Shown here: in pieces, positions 1-6,080 of the stretch
Position numbering within the stretch: the first letter of the stretch is position 1
Layout of the letters: each line of letters begins with the position of its first letter
Source: DASRHG01 sp035650655
GTDB taxonomy: Bacteria > Desulfobacterota > Binatia > DP-6
Assembly (NCBI GenBank): GCA_035650655.1
Contig: DASRHG010000198.1
Span: forward strand, 1-7,257
Reading direction: 5' to 3'
DNA: 7,257 nucleotides
Translations under genes and position numbers: made by a program
The notes under the pieces: model-generated
Database searches by the model: none
Told to the model about the DNA's origin: nothing
Seen by the model: the letters and a program-made list of their open reading frames with translations, nothing else

Positions 1-453
1 GTGCCCGGGGCCGCGCGCGCGGCGCTCGTCGCCGAGTTCCGCGCGCATCATCGCGAGCGGTGCCTCTGGCGCCTCCTCGATCCCGACGCGGTGCCGACCC
101 TCGACGCCCTCCGCGCGCGCGGCCTTGCGCTCGGCGTCGTCTCCAACGCCGACGGCCGCATCGAAGCGGACCTCGCCCGCCTGGGGGTGCGCGATCGCCT
201 CGTCACCGTCGTCGACTCGCACGTCGTCGGCGTCGAGAAGCCCGACCCGGCCGTCTTCCGCCTCGCGCTCGACGCGATGGGCGTGTCCGCGGCCGCGGCG
301 CTCTACGTCGGCGACCTCTACGCGATCGACGTCGTCGGCGCGCGCCGCGCCGGCCTCGAGGCGGTGCTGCTCGATCCGCTCGACCGCTATCCGGGCGACG
401 TCGACTGCCCGCGCATCACGCGGCTCGGCGCCCTGCTCGACCTCCTGCCGTAA
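1..453 (+). CDS. HAD-superfamily hydrolase, C-terminal part (5' end outside window)
   Basis: This is the last ~150 residues of a haloacid dehalogenase-type hydrolase, probably a phosphatase acting on a small phosphorylated metabolite in the cytoplasm. Visible family motifs are motif II (VVSNADG, Ser48), motif III (GVEKPDP, Lys80) and motif IV (YVGDLYAID, Asp105 and Asp110), followed by the usual VGARRAG helix. Motif I, which carries the DxD nucleophile, lies N-terminal to these and is absent, so the gene must start before the window. The GTG at position 1 is simply the first in-frame codon. The frame ends with TAA at 451-453. Similar HAD proteins are about 220-240 residues, so roughly a third is missing. 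The substrate cannot be told from the sequence. The neighbour downstream is an esterase remnant on the opposite strand, so nothing in context informs its role. Family assignment is secure; the exact subfamily is not. Confidence 0.88.
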   Translation: MPGAARAALVAEFRAHHRERCLWRLLDPDAVPTLDALRARGLALGVVSNADGRIEADLARLGVRDRLVTVVDSHVVGVEKPDPAVFRLALDAMGVSAAAALYVGDLYAIDVVGARRAGLEAVLLDPLDRYPGDVDCPRITRLGALLDLLP

Positions 454-579
454 GAGGAACGCGCTCTCGCCGGCGCGCGGACCGGGCGGCGCGGCGGTGA
501 CGGGCGCAGCCGGTTGGGGAGCCGGTGCCCCGTCGAGGCGGGATCGCTCCGCGTGCTCGCGTGGGTCGAGGGTGCGCGC

Positions 580-813
580 GCCGAGTAAGTCGCCCGGGTA
601 CCGCCCGGAGAGCGCGACCACCCCCGCGAGGCGCTCCGGGATCGTCGCCAGCACGCCGAGGCTCATCATGGCCCCCTGGCTGAAGCCGAGGAGGAACGTG
701 CGCCGCGGGTCGGTCCCGAAGCGCCGCGGCGCGTCCTCGAGCCAGACGACGAGGTCGGCGAGGCTCCGCTTCGCCTCCGCCACGTCCGGAAGCACGCGCC
801 CGCCCGGCAGGAT
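580..813 (-). pseudogene. Remnant of an alpha/beta-hydrolase (carboxylesterase/phospholipase type)
   Basis: The minus-strand frame reads RVLPDVAEAKRSLADLVVWL, then a short linker, then TFLLGFSQGAMMSLGVLATI, then a segment ending VVALSGRYPGDLLG. This is the core of the carboxylesterase/phospholipase family: the helix before the nucleophile strand, the elbow GFSQGA (positions 670-687, Ser codon 679-681) and the following strand. The frame has no ATG, GTG or TTG between the in-frame stop at 982-984 and the internal GTG at 793-795. The N-terminal ~80 residues with the oxyanion-hole HG motif are therefore missing. After about position 580 the translation turns Pro/Ala-rich and shows none of the expected Asp and His regions. 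Neither other minus frame supplies them. The frame stays open into the antisense of the HAD gene. I infer a decayed gene left by deletions on both sides. A short, non-catalytic protein cannot be excluded but lacks a proper start. Confidence 0.6.
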
Positions 814-1322
814 CTCGCATGCGTCCCTGTACCGCCGCCCCGCACCGATGGGGATGCCGCGGGCGTCAGCCCGAAAGACCGAGCAGCCCGGCGGCGAAGC
901 GCGTGAGCACGTCCACCACGGCCTCGAGGTCGTCGTAGCGGCCGTCGATGTAGGCGAGCGCGAGCGCCTCCGTCTGCGCGATCATCGCCTCCGCGATCAT
1001 GTCGAGCCGCTGGCGCTCCGCCGCGGTCGCCGCCGGCAGCCCGAAGCGCGCGAGATCCTCGACCAGGTCGCGGCGAACCTCGTCGCGCATCTGCCGCGCC
1101 ACCGCGCCGAGGGGCGAGCCCGGGTGAAGCATCTCCTGCGCGTAGAGGCGAAAGAGGCTCGGGCGATCGATCCACGTCTCGAGCGGCGCGCGGAACGTCT
1201 CGCGCACCGCCTCGATCCCCGCTCCGGCGATGACCCGCTGGCGGGCGGCGCGCAGGCGGGCGCGGAGGGCGCCGATCTGCTCTTCGGCGAGTGTCCGGAC
1301 GAGGTCGTCCTTGTCGCGGAAG

Positions 1323-1348
1323 TGGACGTAGAGCGTTTCGCCGATAAT
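1323..1348 (+). promoter_or_regulatory. Possible promoter of the monooxygenase gene
   Basis: GATAAT at 1343-1348 matches the sigma-70 -10 consensus at 5 of 6 positions. A weak -35-like TGGACG (4 of 6) lies at 1323-1328. The 14-base spacer is shorter than ideal; using TAATAT at 1345-1350 gives 16. Transcription would start about 5-6 bases before the ATG, giving a nearly leaderless mRNA. This agrees with the absence of a Shine-Dalgarno sequence before 1361. The -10 box lies inside the palindrome, so a bound repressor would block it. Confidence 0.35.
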
Positions 1349-1356
1349 ATCATCGG
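1341..1356. promoter_or_regulatory. Near-perfect 16-bp palindrome, candidate TetR-type operator
   Basis: CCGATAATATCATCGG matches its own reverse complement at 7 of 8 base pairs (only pair 6/11 fails). It is one of the few AT-rich spots in the window. It lies 4 bases before the monooxygenase ATG and directly behind the truncated TetR gene. Size, symmetry and position fit an operator for a divergent TetR repressor. Its ownership by the damaged regulator is inference. Confidence 0.45.
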
Positions 1357-1360
1357 TCAA

Positions 1361-2872
1361 ATGGCAGCGACCGAGACGGTGGCCGTCGTCGGGGCGGGCT
1401 TCTCCGGCATCGGGATGGGAGTGCTCTTGAAGCGCGCCGGGATCGAGTCGTTCACGATCCTCGAGAAGGCAGCGGACGTGGGCGGCACGTGGCGCGAGAA
1501 CACCTACCCCGGCGCCGCGTGCGACGTGCCGTCGCACCTCTACTCCTTCTCCTTCGAGCCGAAGCCGGACTGGTCGCGCGCCTTCTCACCGCAGCAGGAG
1601 ATCTGGGACTACCTCCGGCACTGCGTCGCCAAGTACGACCTCGCGCGCCACATCCGGTTCGGCGCGCGGGTGACCGGGGCGGCGTTCGACCCCCGCGCGG
1701 GCGTCTGGACGGTCCGCATCGAGGGCCGCGAGCCGATGACGGCCCGGGCGCTCGTCCTCGGCAACGGCGCGCTCCACGTGCCCTCGCCGCCGGACATCCC
1801 CGGCCTCGGCGACTTCCGCGGCCGCTGCTTCCACTCGGCGGAATGGGACCATGCGTACGACGTCGCGGGCAAGCGCGTCGCGGTGATCGGCACCGGGGCG
1901 AGCGCGATCCAGATCGTGCCCGCGATCGCGCCGCGCGTCGAGCGCCTCACGGTCTTCCAGCGGACGCCGCCGTGGATCGTCCCGCGACGCGACCGCGCGA
2001 TTCCGCGCTGGCAGCAGACGCTCTTCCGGCGCGTCCGGCCGCTCCACTGGCTCTACCGCGCGTCGCTCTACTGGATGCTCGAGCTGCGGGGCGTCGGCCT
2101 CTTCCTCGAGCCGCGCCTCATGCGAATCTTCGAGTGGCTCGTGAAGCGGCAGCTCGCCGAGGCGGTTCGCGATCCGGTCCTGCGCGCGAAGGTGACGCCG
2201 ACGTACACCATGGGATGCAAGCGCATCCTGCTCTCGAACGACTGGTACGAGACCCTCCAGCGCCCGAACGTCGCGCTCGTCACGGAGCCGATCGAACGGG
2301 CGACGCCCGACGGCATCCGGACGCGCGACGGCGTCGAGCACCGGGTCGACGCGATCGTCTGCGCGACGGGCTTCATGGTGAGCGAGTACCTGTCCCGCAT
2401 CGACGTCGTCGGGCGCGACGGTCGGACGCTGAACGACGCCGTGCACGCGCACGCCGGCACGAACCTCGGCATCACCGTGCACGGCTTCCCGAACCTCTTC
2501 CTCCTCATGGGCCCGAACACGGGCCTCGGCCACAACTCCATGATCTTCATGATCGAGGCCCAGGCGCGCTACGCGGTCCAGGCGATCCAGGCGCTCCGGC
2601 GGAGGAACCTCCTCTTCCTCGAGGTTCGGGAGCGGGTCCAGCGCCGCTTCGAAGCTCGCGTGCAGGAGAAGCTCCGCCGCACCGTCTGGACGAGCGGCTG
2701 CCGGAGCTGGTACGCGCCCGACGGCTACAACGGGACGATCTGGCCGCACTTCAGCTTCCAGTACTGGTGGCGGACCCGCCGGCTGGCGCTCGAGGACTAC
2801 GAGCTGGTCGCGGGCCCTGCCGCCGCCGGCCCGGCACCCCGCGCCGTCGCGGCGCGCGCAGCGGCGCCGTAG
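1361..2872 (+). CDS. Flavin-containing type I Baeyer-Villiger monooxygenase
   Basis: Predicted to use FAD, NADPH and O2 to insert an oxygen next to a carbonyl, turning ketones into esters or lactones in the cytoplasm. The 503-residue protein is full length for the family. In order it shows the FAD Rossmann motif VVGAGFSGIGMG (residues 9-20), the GGTWRENTYPGAACDVPSHLY block (41-61), the Baeyer-Villiger fingerprint FRGRCFHSAEWD (152-163; F-x-G-x3-H-x3-W-D), and the NADPH Rossmann motif VIGTGASAIQIVP (175-187). The CKRILLSNDWYETL segment (286-299) follows; its Arg matches the conserved catalytic Arg position by inference. The ATGF motif (335-338) and a GPNTGLGHNS loop (384-393) complete the set. 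The ATG at 1361 gives the normal short lead-in before the Rossmann fold. The same frame is open far upstream, but that part is antisense to the regulator. The last ~20 residues are an Ala/Pro-rich tail. Substrate is unknown. Confidence 0.93.
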   Translation: MAATETVAVVGAGFSGIGMGVLLKRAGIESFTILEKAADVGGTWRENTYPGAACDVPSHLYSFSFEPKPDWSRAFSPQQEIWDYLRHCVAKYDLARHIRFGARVTGAAFDPRAGVWTVRIEGREPMTARALVLGNGALHVPSPPDIPGLGDFRGRCFHSAEWDHAYDVAGKRVAVIGTGASAIQIVPAIAPRVERLTVFQRTPPWIVPRRDRAIPRWQQTLFRRVRPLHWLYRASLYWMLELRGVGLFLEPRLMRIFEWLVKRQLAEAVRDPVLRAKVTPTYTMGCKRILLSNDWYETLQRPNVALVTEPIERATPDGIRTRDGVEHRVDAIVCATGFMVSEYLSRIDVVGRDGRTLNDAVHAHAGTNLGITVHGFPNLFLLMGPNTGLGHNSMIFMIEAQARYAVQAIQALRRRNLLFLEVRERVQRRFEARVQEKLRRTVWTSGCRSWYAPDGYNGTIWPHFSFQYWWRTRRLALEDYELVAGPAAAGPAPRAVAARAAAP

Positions 2873-2898
2873 CGGCGAGCACGTTCCATGCCACGCGC

Positions 2899-2915
2899 CG
2901 GCGCGCGACGCGCCG
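2899..2915 (+). terminator. Short GC hairpin after the monooxygenase gene
   Basis: CGGCGCG and CGCGCCG form a 7-bp stem closed by a three-base loop, 26 bases past the monooxygenase stop. There is no T-run, and such stems arise by chance in DNA this rich in GC. It is offered only as a possible 3' end for that transcript. Confidence 0.22.
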
Positions 2916-3052
2916 CGGGGGCGCTCGTGGGTTCGCGAGTGGCGGCGCGCGTGATCCCGCGGCCGCGTGGAACCGGCGCGACGTGGACGACCCAGCGGGG
3001 TCCCTCGGGTCGGGCTGCTGGCACGGATTCCGCACGGGAGCGACCGCCATCG

Positions 3053-3059
3053 AAGGAGG
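3053..3059 (+). promoter_or_regulatory. Strong Shine-Dalgarno AAGGAGG before ATG at 3065
   Basis: AAGGAGG is followed by five bases and an ATG (3065-3067), close to an ideal ribosome binding site. It lies in a stretch without a recognised gene and is the main reason to consider the small frame at 3065 real. Confidence 0.5.
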
Positions 3060-3064
3060 CGGAC

Positions 3065-3256
3065 ATGCGAAGCGATCGCGGGACCCTCGTCCCCGCACAC
3101 GGCGCGCCGGAGTTCGTCGGTTCGGTCGATGACGGAGGCGGAATTCGGGGTGTAGCGTTCGCCATCGGCCTCCCGCGACTCGTCGTCGCGCATCTCGTCG
3201 ATCCGGTCGCAGCGGCGCGTTCACGGCGCACCACGACGACGGCCGTCGCCCGCTGA
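3065..3256 (+). CDS. Possible small protein of 63 residues, unknown function
   Basis: I do not recognise this frame. It starts at an ATG with an excellent ribosome binding site (AAGGAGG, 5-base spacing) and ends at TGA (3254-3256), 37 bases before the GTG chosen for the GH28-like gene. The product would be 63 residues. The N-terminal half is Gly-rich with Asp-Asp (VGSVDDGGGIRG). A moderately hydrophobic central stretch (VAFAIGLPRLVVAHLVDPVA) is too broken by Arg, His and Asp for a clear membrane helix. The C-terminus is basic and Thr-rich. G/C at third codon positions is lower than in the neighbouring genes, roughly three quarters, which argues against long-term coding selection. The frame also continues upstream to 2888, but that part is Arg-rich and looks non-coding. 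It could be a real small protein, a leader peptide for the gene downstream, or chance. Confidence 0.3.
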   Translation: MRSDRGTLVPAHGAPEFVGSVDDGGGIRGVAFAIGLPRLVVAHLVDPVAAARSRRTTTTAVAR

Positions 3257-3293
3257 CGGCGCGACGCATCGAAACGTGCACGGGGAGCCGGGA

Positions 3294-4808
3294 GTGGACT
3301 TCTCGACGCCGGACGGTGGTGACGAGGCGACGCTCTCCCGGCGCCGATTCGTCCTCGGATCGACCGCGCTCGTGCTGACGCTCGCCGACCTCGTGCGGCC
3401 GTGCTGGCGGGCTCCGCGCCCCGCGACGCGCCGCGCGTGCGTGCCGGCACGGCGCGCTCGGGCCCGCGGGAGCGGGCACCTCGTCGATCCATGCAGATTC
3501 GGAGGCGTCGGCGACGGGCAGCGCGACGACACCGCGGCGTTGCAGCGCGCGATCGACGCGGCCCCGCACGGCGGAGGCGTCCGGATCCCGGCGGGCACGT
3601 GGCGCAGCGGCACGCTGCGGCTGAGAAGCGGCGTGACGCTCGAGCTCGCCGCCGGCGCAACCCTGCTCGCCAGCCCGGCGGCGGAGGACTTCCTGCCCCC
3701 CGAACGGCTCCACTATCCGACGTACGCGGACCTCGAGACGAGCGACTTCCGGCACGCGCTGCTCGTCGGCGAGGGGCTCGCGAGGGTCGCGATCGTCGGC
3801 CGGGGCACGATCGACGGGAACCGCACGGAGCGCTTCGGCCCGAAGCCGATCGCGCTGCGCCGGTGCCGGGACGTCACCGTCCGGGGCATCACGATCCACA
3901 ACGCGCCGAACTACTGCGTGAGCCTCGGCGGCTGCGACGACGTGCTGATCGACGGCGTGGTGATCCGCAACGCCTTCTCGGACGGCATCGACCCGGACTC
4001 CTGCCGGCGGGTCCGCATCGTGAATTGCGACGTCGAGTCGGACGACGACGCGATCGTCCTCAAGGGCAGCCTGATCCTCGGCCGGCCGCGCGCGAGCGAG
4101 GACATCACGGTCCTCGGCTGCCGGATGCGCAGCCCCTCGAACGGGTTCAAGATCGGCAGCGAGACGAGCGGCGACTTCCGGCGCATCCGGGTCGCCCGCT
4201 GCCGCATCAGCGGGCGCCCGCGTCCCGACGTCGACCCGGCCGCGCTGGCCGCGGCCGCCGAGGGCGGCGGCATCGCCATCGAAGCGGTCGACGGCGGGAG
4301 CATCGACGACGTCGTCGTCAGCCGGGTCGAGCTGCGCGACGTCCCGGTCCCCCTCTTCGTGCGTCTCGGGAATCGGGGGCGGGGCCAGACGTCGCCGCGG
4401 CCCGGGACGATCCGCAACCTGAAGCTCCGGCGCATCGTCGCGACCGGCGCGAGCGCGCTGCCGAGCTCGATCACCGGCATGCCGAATCATCCCGTCGAGC
4501 GCGTCGAGGTGCGGCGGATGCGGATCCAGGCGTCCGGCGGCGGCCGGGCTCCCGCGGGCCCCCTCCCCGCCGCGCACGGCGACTATCCGCGCGTCGACAT
4601 GTTCGGCGACCTGCCGGCCGCGGTCCTCTACGTCCGCCACGCGAACGACGTCGAGCTGCGTCAGGTGGAGTTCGTGACCGAGCGGGCCGATCGGCGTCCG
4701 CTCGTCGTGGCGGAGCATGCGACCGTGCGGCACGTGGACGCGTCCGGACGGGAACGGCACACCGCACGCGGACCGCTCGACCGCGTCGGGCGAGTCGTCC
4801 TGGATTGA
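3294..4808 (+). CDS. Tat-exported GH28-like (pectinase-type beta-helix) protein
   Basis: A secreted protein of the glycoside hydrolase 28 type (polygalacturonase-related), built as a right-handed parallel beta-helix. Residue numbers are for the GTG at 3294, preferred because GGGGAG lies six bases before it; an in-frame GTG at 3276 lacks such a site. Residues 15-20 (SRRRFV) plus a hydrophobic run to ~34 form a twin-arginine signal. The mature part opens with a pectate-lyase-like GVGDGQRDDTAALQRAI (71-87). It continues with IVGRGTIDGN, repeated beta-helix rungs, NAFSDGIDPDSC (226-237) and VESDDDAIVLKG (247-258). The SDGID and DDD aspartates fit the GH28 acidic site. SNGFKIGSETSGDF (282-295) replaces the usual G-H-G, so the His is Asn. 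The RIK motif is replaced by GIAIEAVDGG (326-335), so activity on pectin is uncertain. Residues 35-60 are unusually Arg-rich. It probably acts on a plant polysaccharide outside the cytoplasm. Confidence 0.82.
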   Translation: MDFSTPDGGDEATLSRRRFVLGSTALVLTLADLVRPCWRAPRPATRRACVPARRARARGSGHLVDPCRFGGVGDGQRDDTAALQRAIDAAPHGGGVRIPAGTWRSGTLRLRSGVTLELAAGATLLASPAAEDFLPPERLHYPTYADLETSDFRHALLVGEGLARVAIVGRGTIDGNRTERFGPKPIALRRCRDVTVRGITIHNAPNYCVSLGGCDDVLIDGVVIRNAFSDGIDPDSCRRVRIVNCDVESDDDAIVLKGSLILGRPRASEDITVLGCRMRSPSNGFKIGSETSGDFRRIRVARCRISGRPRPDVDPAALAAAAEGGGIAIEAVDGGSIDDVVVSRVELRDVPVPLFVRLGNRGRGQTSPRPGTIRNLKLRRIVATGASALPSSITGMPNHPVERVEVRRMRIQASGGGRAPAGPLPAAHGDYPRVDMFGDLPAAVLYVRHANDVELRQVEFVTERADRRPLVVAEHATVRHVDASGRERHTARGPLDRVGRVVLD

Positions 4809-4836
4809 GCCGCCACCGCTCCCCGGGTGCGGCGGC
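4809..4836. terminator. GC-rich hairpin between convergent genes
   Basis: GCCGCC (4809-4814) pairs with GGCGGC (4831-4836). An inner ACC/GGT adds three pairs across a two-base bulge, around an 8-base loop. It starts right after the GH28-like stop and ends 11 bases before the stop of the convergent transporter gene. It could end transcripts from both sides. No T-run is present. Confidence 0.35.
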
Positions 4837-4847
4837 CGCGATTCCGG

Positions 4848-5540
4848 TCAGGGGCTCGTGCCGAAGAGCGCCCCGACGCCGGCCGTCGCGGCCATGGCGA
4901 GCGCGCCCCAGAGCGTCACCCGCACCGCGCCCACCCCGACGCGCGCGCCGCCCGTGCGCGCCGCGACGCCACCCAGAAGCGCGAGGCACACGAGCGACGT
5001 GCCGGAGACGAACGGGATGAGGCTCGGCTCCGGTGCGACCGCCGCGATCCCGAGCGGCATCGCGGCGCCGAGCGAGAAGCTGGCGGCCGAGGCGAGCGCG
5101 GCCTGAATCGGACGTGCGCCGAGCGTCTCCGAGATGCCGAGCTCCTCGCGCGCGTGCACCGCGAGCGCGTCGTGCGCCATGAGCTGGTTCGCCACCTCCT
5201 TCGCCAACGCCGGCTCGACGCCTCGCGCGACGTACAATCCCGCGAGCTCCCGGCGCTCGCCGGGCTCGTCGGCCTTGAGCTCCCTGCGCTCGCGCTCGAG
5301 GTCGGCCCGCTCCGTGTCCGCCTGCGAGTGGACGGACACGTACTCGCCCGCCGCCATCGACATCGCGCCCGAGACGAGACCGGCAACCCCCGCGACGAGG
5401 ACGTTGCCGCGAGTCGCATGAGCGGCGGCGACGCCGACCAGAAGGCTCGCCGTGGACACGATGCCGTCGTTCGCCCCCAGCACGGCGGCACGGAGCCAGC
5501 TGACCCGTTCGGTGCGGTGTCGTTCCCAGTGGACGGGCAT
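4848..5540 (-). CDS. VIT1/CCC1-family Fe/Mn transporter
   Basis: Predicted integral membrane transporter that moves Fe2+ and/or Mn2+ out of the cytoplasm, normally by proton exchange. The 230 residues show the family's order. A first helix carries LRAAVLGANDGIVSTASLLVG (16-36), with the conserved Asp25. A second helix holds SGAMSMAAGEYVSVHSQ (57-73), with Met60, Met62 and Glu66. A charged cytoplasmic segment rich in Glu (about 76-140) corresponds to the metal-binding helices of VIT1. Three further hydrophobic helices follow (about 145-170, 173-195, 203-228). Length fits bacterial members without an N-terminal ferritin-like domain. The ATG at 5540 gives the usual short polar lead-in; no clear Shine-Dalgarno precedes it. 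It lies 42 bases downstream of the small membrane protein gene on the same strand, so the two are probably co-transcribed. I see no iron-responsive operator. Metal specificity is not readable here. Confidence 0.88.
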   Translation of the reverse strand: MPVHWERHRTERVSWLRAAVLGANDGIVSTASLLVGVAAAHATRGNVLVAGVAGLVSGAMSMAAGEYVSVHSQADTERADLERERRELKADEPGERRELAGLYVARGVEPALAKEVANQLMAHDALAVHAREELGISETLGARPIQAALASAASFSLGAAMPLGIAAVAPEPSLIPFVSGTSLVCLALLGGVAARTGGARVGVGAVRVTLWGALAMAATAGVGALFGTSP

Positions 5541-5582
5541 GCGCGAATCCGTCGCCCGGCGGCCGGCGCGCGGCTCGCCGCG

Positions 5583-5975
5583 TCAGACGCTCGTCGGGAC
5601 GGTGGCAGCGGCTTCGCGCGGCATGAGAACGGCCAGCACCGCCGCGACGAGGAGGAGCGCCGGCACGTCACCGGCCAGGTGGCCGTGCTCGGCGGCGTCC
5701 GCGAACGCCTGCACCGCCATGATTCCCCCGTGCACGACGCTCGACCAGACGGTGAACCAGATGAGACTTCGGTGCGCCTCGGGCTCGCGCGAAGCCGCGA
5801 GCAGGAACACGCCGAGCGTGGCGTAGATGCCGACGATCATCTGCTCGTATTCGTGCTGGCTCGGTTGCCACGCCCAGCCCGACGGCCAGAAGATCATGAG
5901 CGGATGGACGAGCAGGAACGTGAGGCCGAATACGACGAGCGCAATCCGAAGCAGCTCTCGACGGTCGTGACCCAT
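5583..5975 (-). CDS. Small four-helix membrane protein, DUF6632-like
   Basis: A 130-residue hydrophobic protein with four likely membrane helices (about residues 9-29, 46-62, 70-91 and 102-118) and short polar ends. It contains the segments EQMIVGIYATLGVFLLAASR and HRSLIWFTVWSSVVHGGIMA, with a GHLAGDVPALLLVA stretch. From memory these resemble the uncharacterised DUF6632 family; I could not check this. Conserved-looking residues in or near the helices include His25, His68, Trp73, Trp77 and His82, which could bind a cofactor or metal, but that is speculation. The ATG at 5975 is firmly placed by AGGAGGT (5981-5987), five bases upstream. It precedes the VIT1-type transporter gene by 42 bases and follows a 105-base gap with a possible promoter. 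The pair may be one unit. No biochemical function is known to me. Confidence 0.8.
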   Translation of the reverse strand: MGHDRRELLRIALVVFGLTFLLVHPLMIFWPSGWAWQPSQHEYEQMIVGIYATLGVFLLAASREPEAHRSLIWFTVWSSVVHGGIMAVQAFADAAEHGHLAGDVPALLLVAAVLAVLMPREAAATVPTSV

Positions 5976-6020
5976 GGTCGACCTCCTCGGCGTACGCGGA
6001 CGACCGAGCCGGCACGGGCG

Positions 6021-6034
6021 GCACAGTGCACAGT
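6021..6034. repeat. Exact tandem 7-bp repeat GCACAGT x2
   Basis: GCACAGT occurs twice with no gap (6021-6027 and 6028-6034), reading ACTGTGC twice on the minus strand. It abuts and partly overlaps the -10-like box of the next entry, around the expected transcription start. It could be a regulator site or chance. Confidence 0.4.
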
Positions 6035-6037
6035 ATA
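6032..6037 (-). promoter_or_regulatory. -10-like box (TATACT) upstream of the DUF6632-like gene
   Basis: On the minus strand TATACT matches the sigma-70 -10 consensus at 5 of 6 positions. It lies 57 bases before the start codon at 5975 in an otherwise GC-rich gap. The best -35 candidate (TTCCCT, ~18 bases upstream) is poor, so an activator or alternative sigma factor may be needed if it is real. Confidence 0.35.
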
Positions 6038-6080
6038 GACGGAGGCGCTCGCGCGAGGGAAGGTGTCTCGCGACTCCGCC

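Larger units (their letters stand above)
866..1360 (-). pseudogene. TetR/AcrR-family regulator lacking its DNA-binding N-terminus
   Basis: TetR-family repressors bind operators through an N-terminal helix-turn-helix and are released by a ligand bound in the C-terminal domain. The frame here contains the end of the HTH module (GETLYVHFRDKDDLVRTL, the typical segment just after the recognition helix). It continues through a complete-looking helical ligand-binding domain and ends GLLGLSG at TGA (866-868). The ~40 residues that should precede it (helices 1-2 and most of the recognition helix) are absent. Upstream of the TTG at 1358-1360 the frame only reads antisense through the monooxygenase gene. 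The longer reading from an ATG at 1537 therefore adds non-homologous residues. With the TTG start the product would be 164 residues, against ~190-210 normally. No other damage is visible, so the truncation may be recent. It lies divergent to the monooxygenase, which such regulators often control. An assembly error is also possible. Confidence 0.72.

Noticed and set aside
508..526. Direct repeat AGCCGGT-TGGGG-AGCCGGT
   Set aside because: Two 7-mers rich in GC at this distance are likely by chance here, and no related feature adjoins them.
1..579. Continuation of the esterase frame through the antisense of the HAD gene to the window edge
   Set aside because: The frame is open only because stops are rare at this GC content; the translation loses all esterase resemblance after about position 580.
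125..1360. An open + frame continuous with the monooxygenase, suggesting a 915-residue fusion protein
   Set aside because: The upstream part is low-complexity translation in a shifted frame of the HAD gene and antisense to the esterase and TetR frames. The monooxygenase has a normal N-terminus at 1361.
1361..1537. Extension of the TetR frame upstream to an ATG at 1537
   Set aside because: This stretch is antisense to the FAD-binding start of the monooxygenase and shows no helix-turn-helix.
1586..3193. Long open minus-strand frame opposite the monooxygenase (535 residues)
   Set aside because: Its Asp/Arg/Glu-rich, motif-free translation is typical of the mirror frame of a very GC-rich gene. 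The + strand has full family motifs.
2751..4760. Long open minus-strand frame opposite the GH28-like gene (669 residues)
   Set aside because: Mirror-frame artefact; no recognisable domain, while the + strand encodes a clear beta-helix protein.
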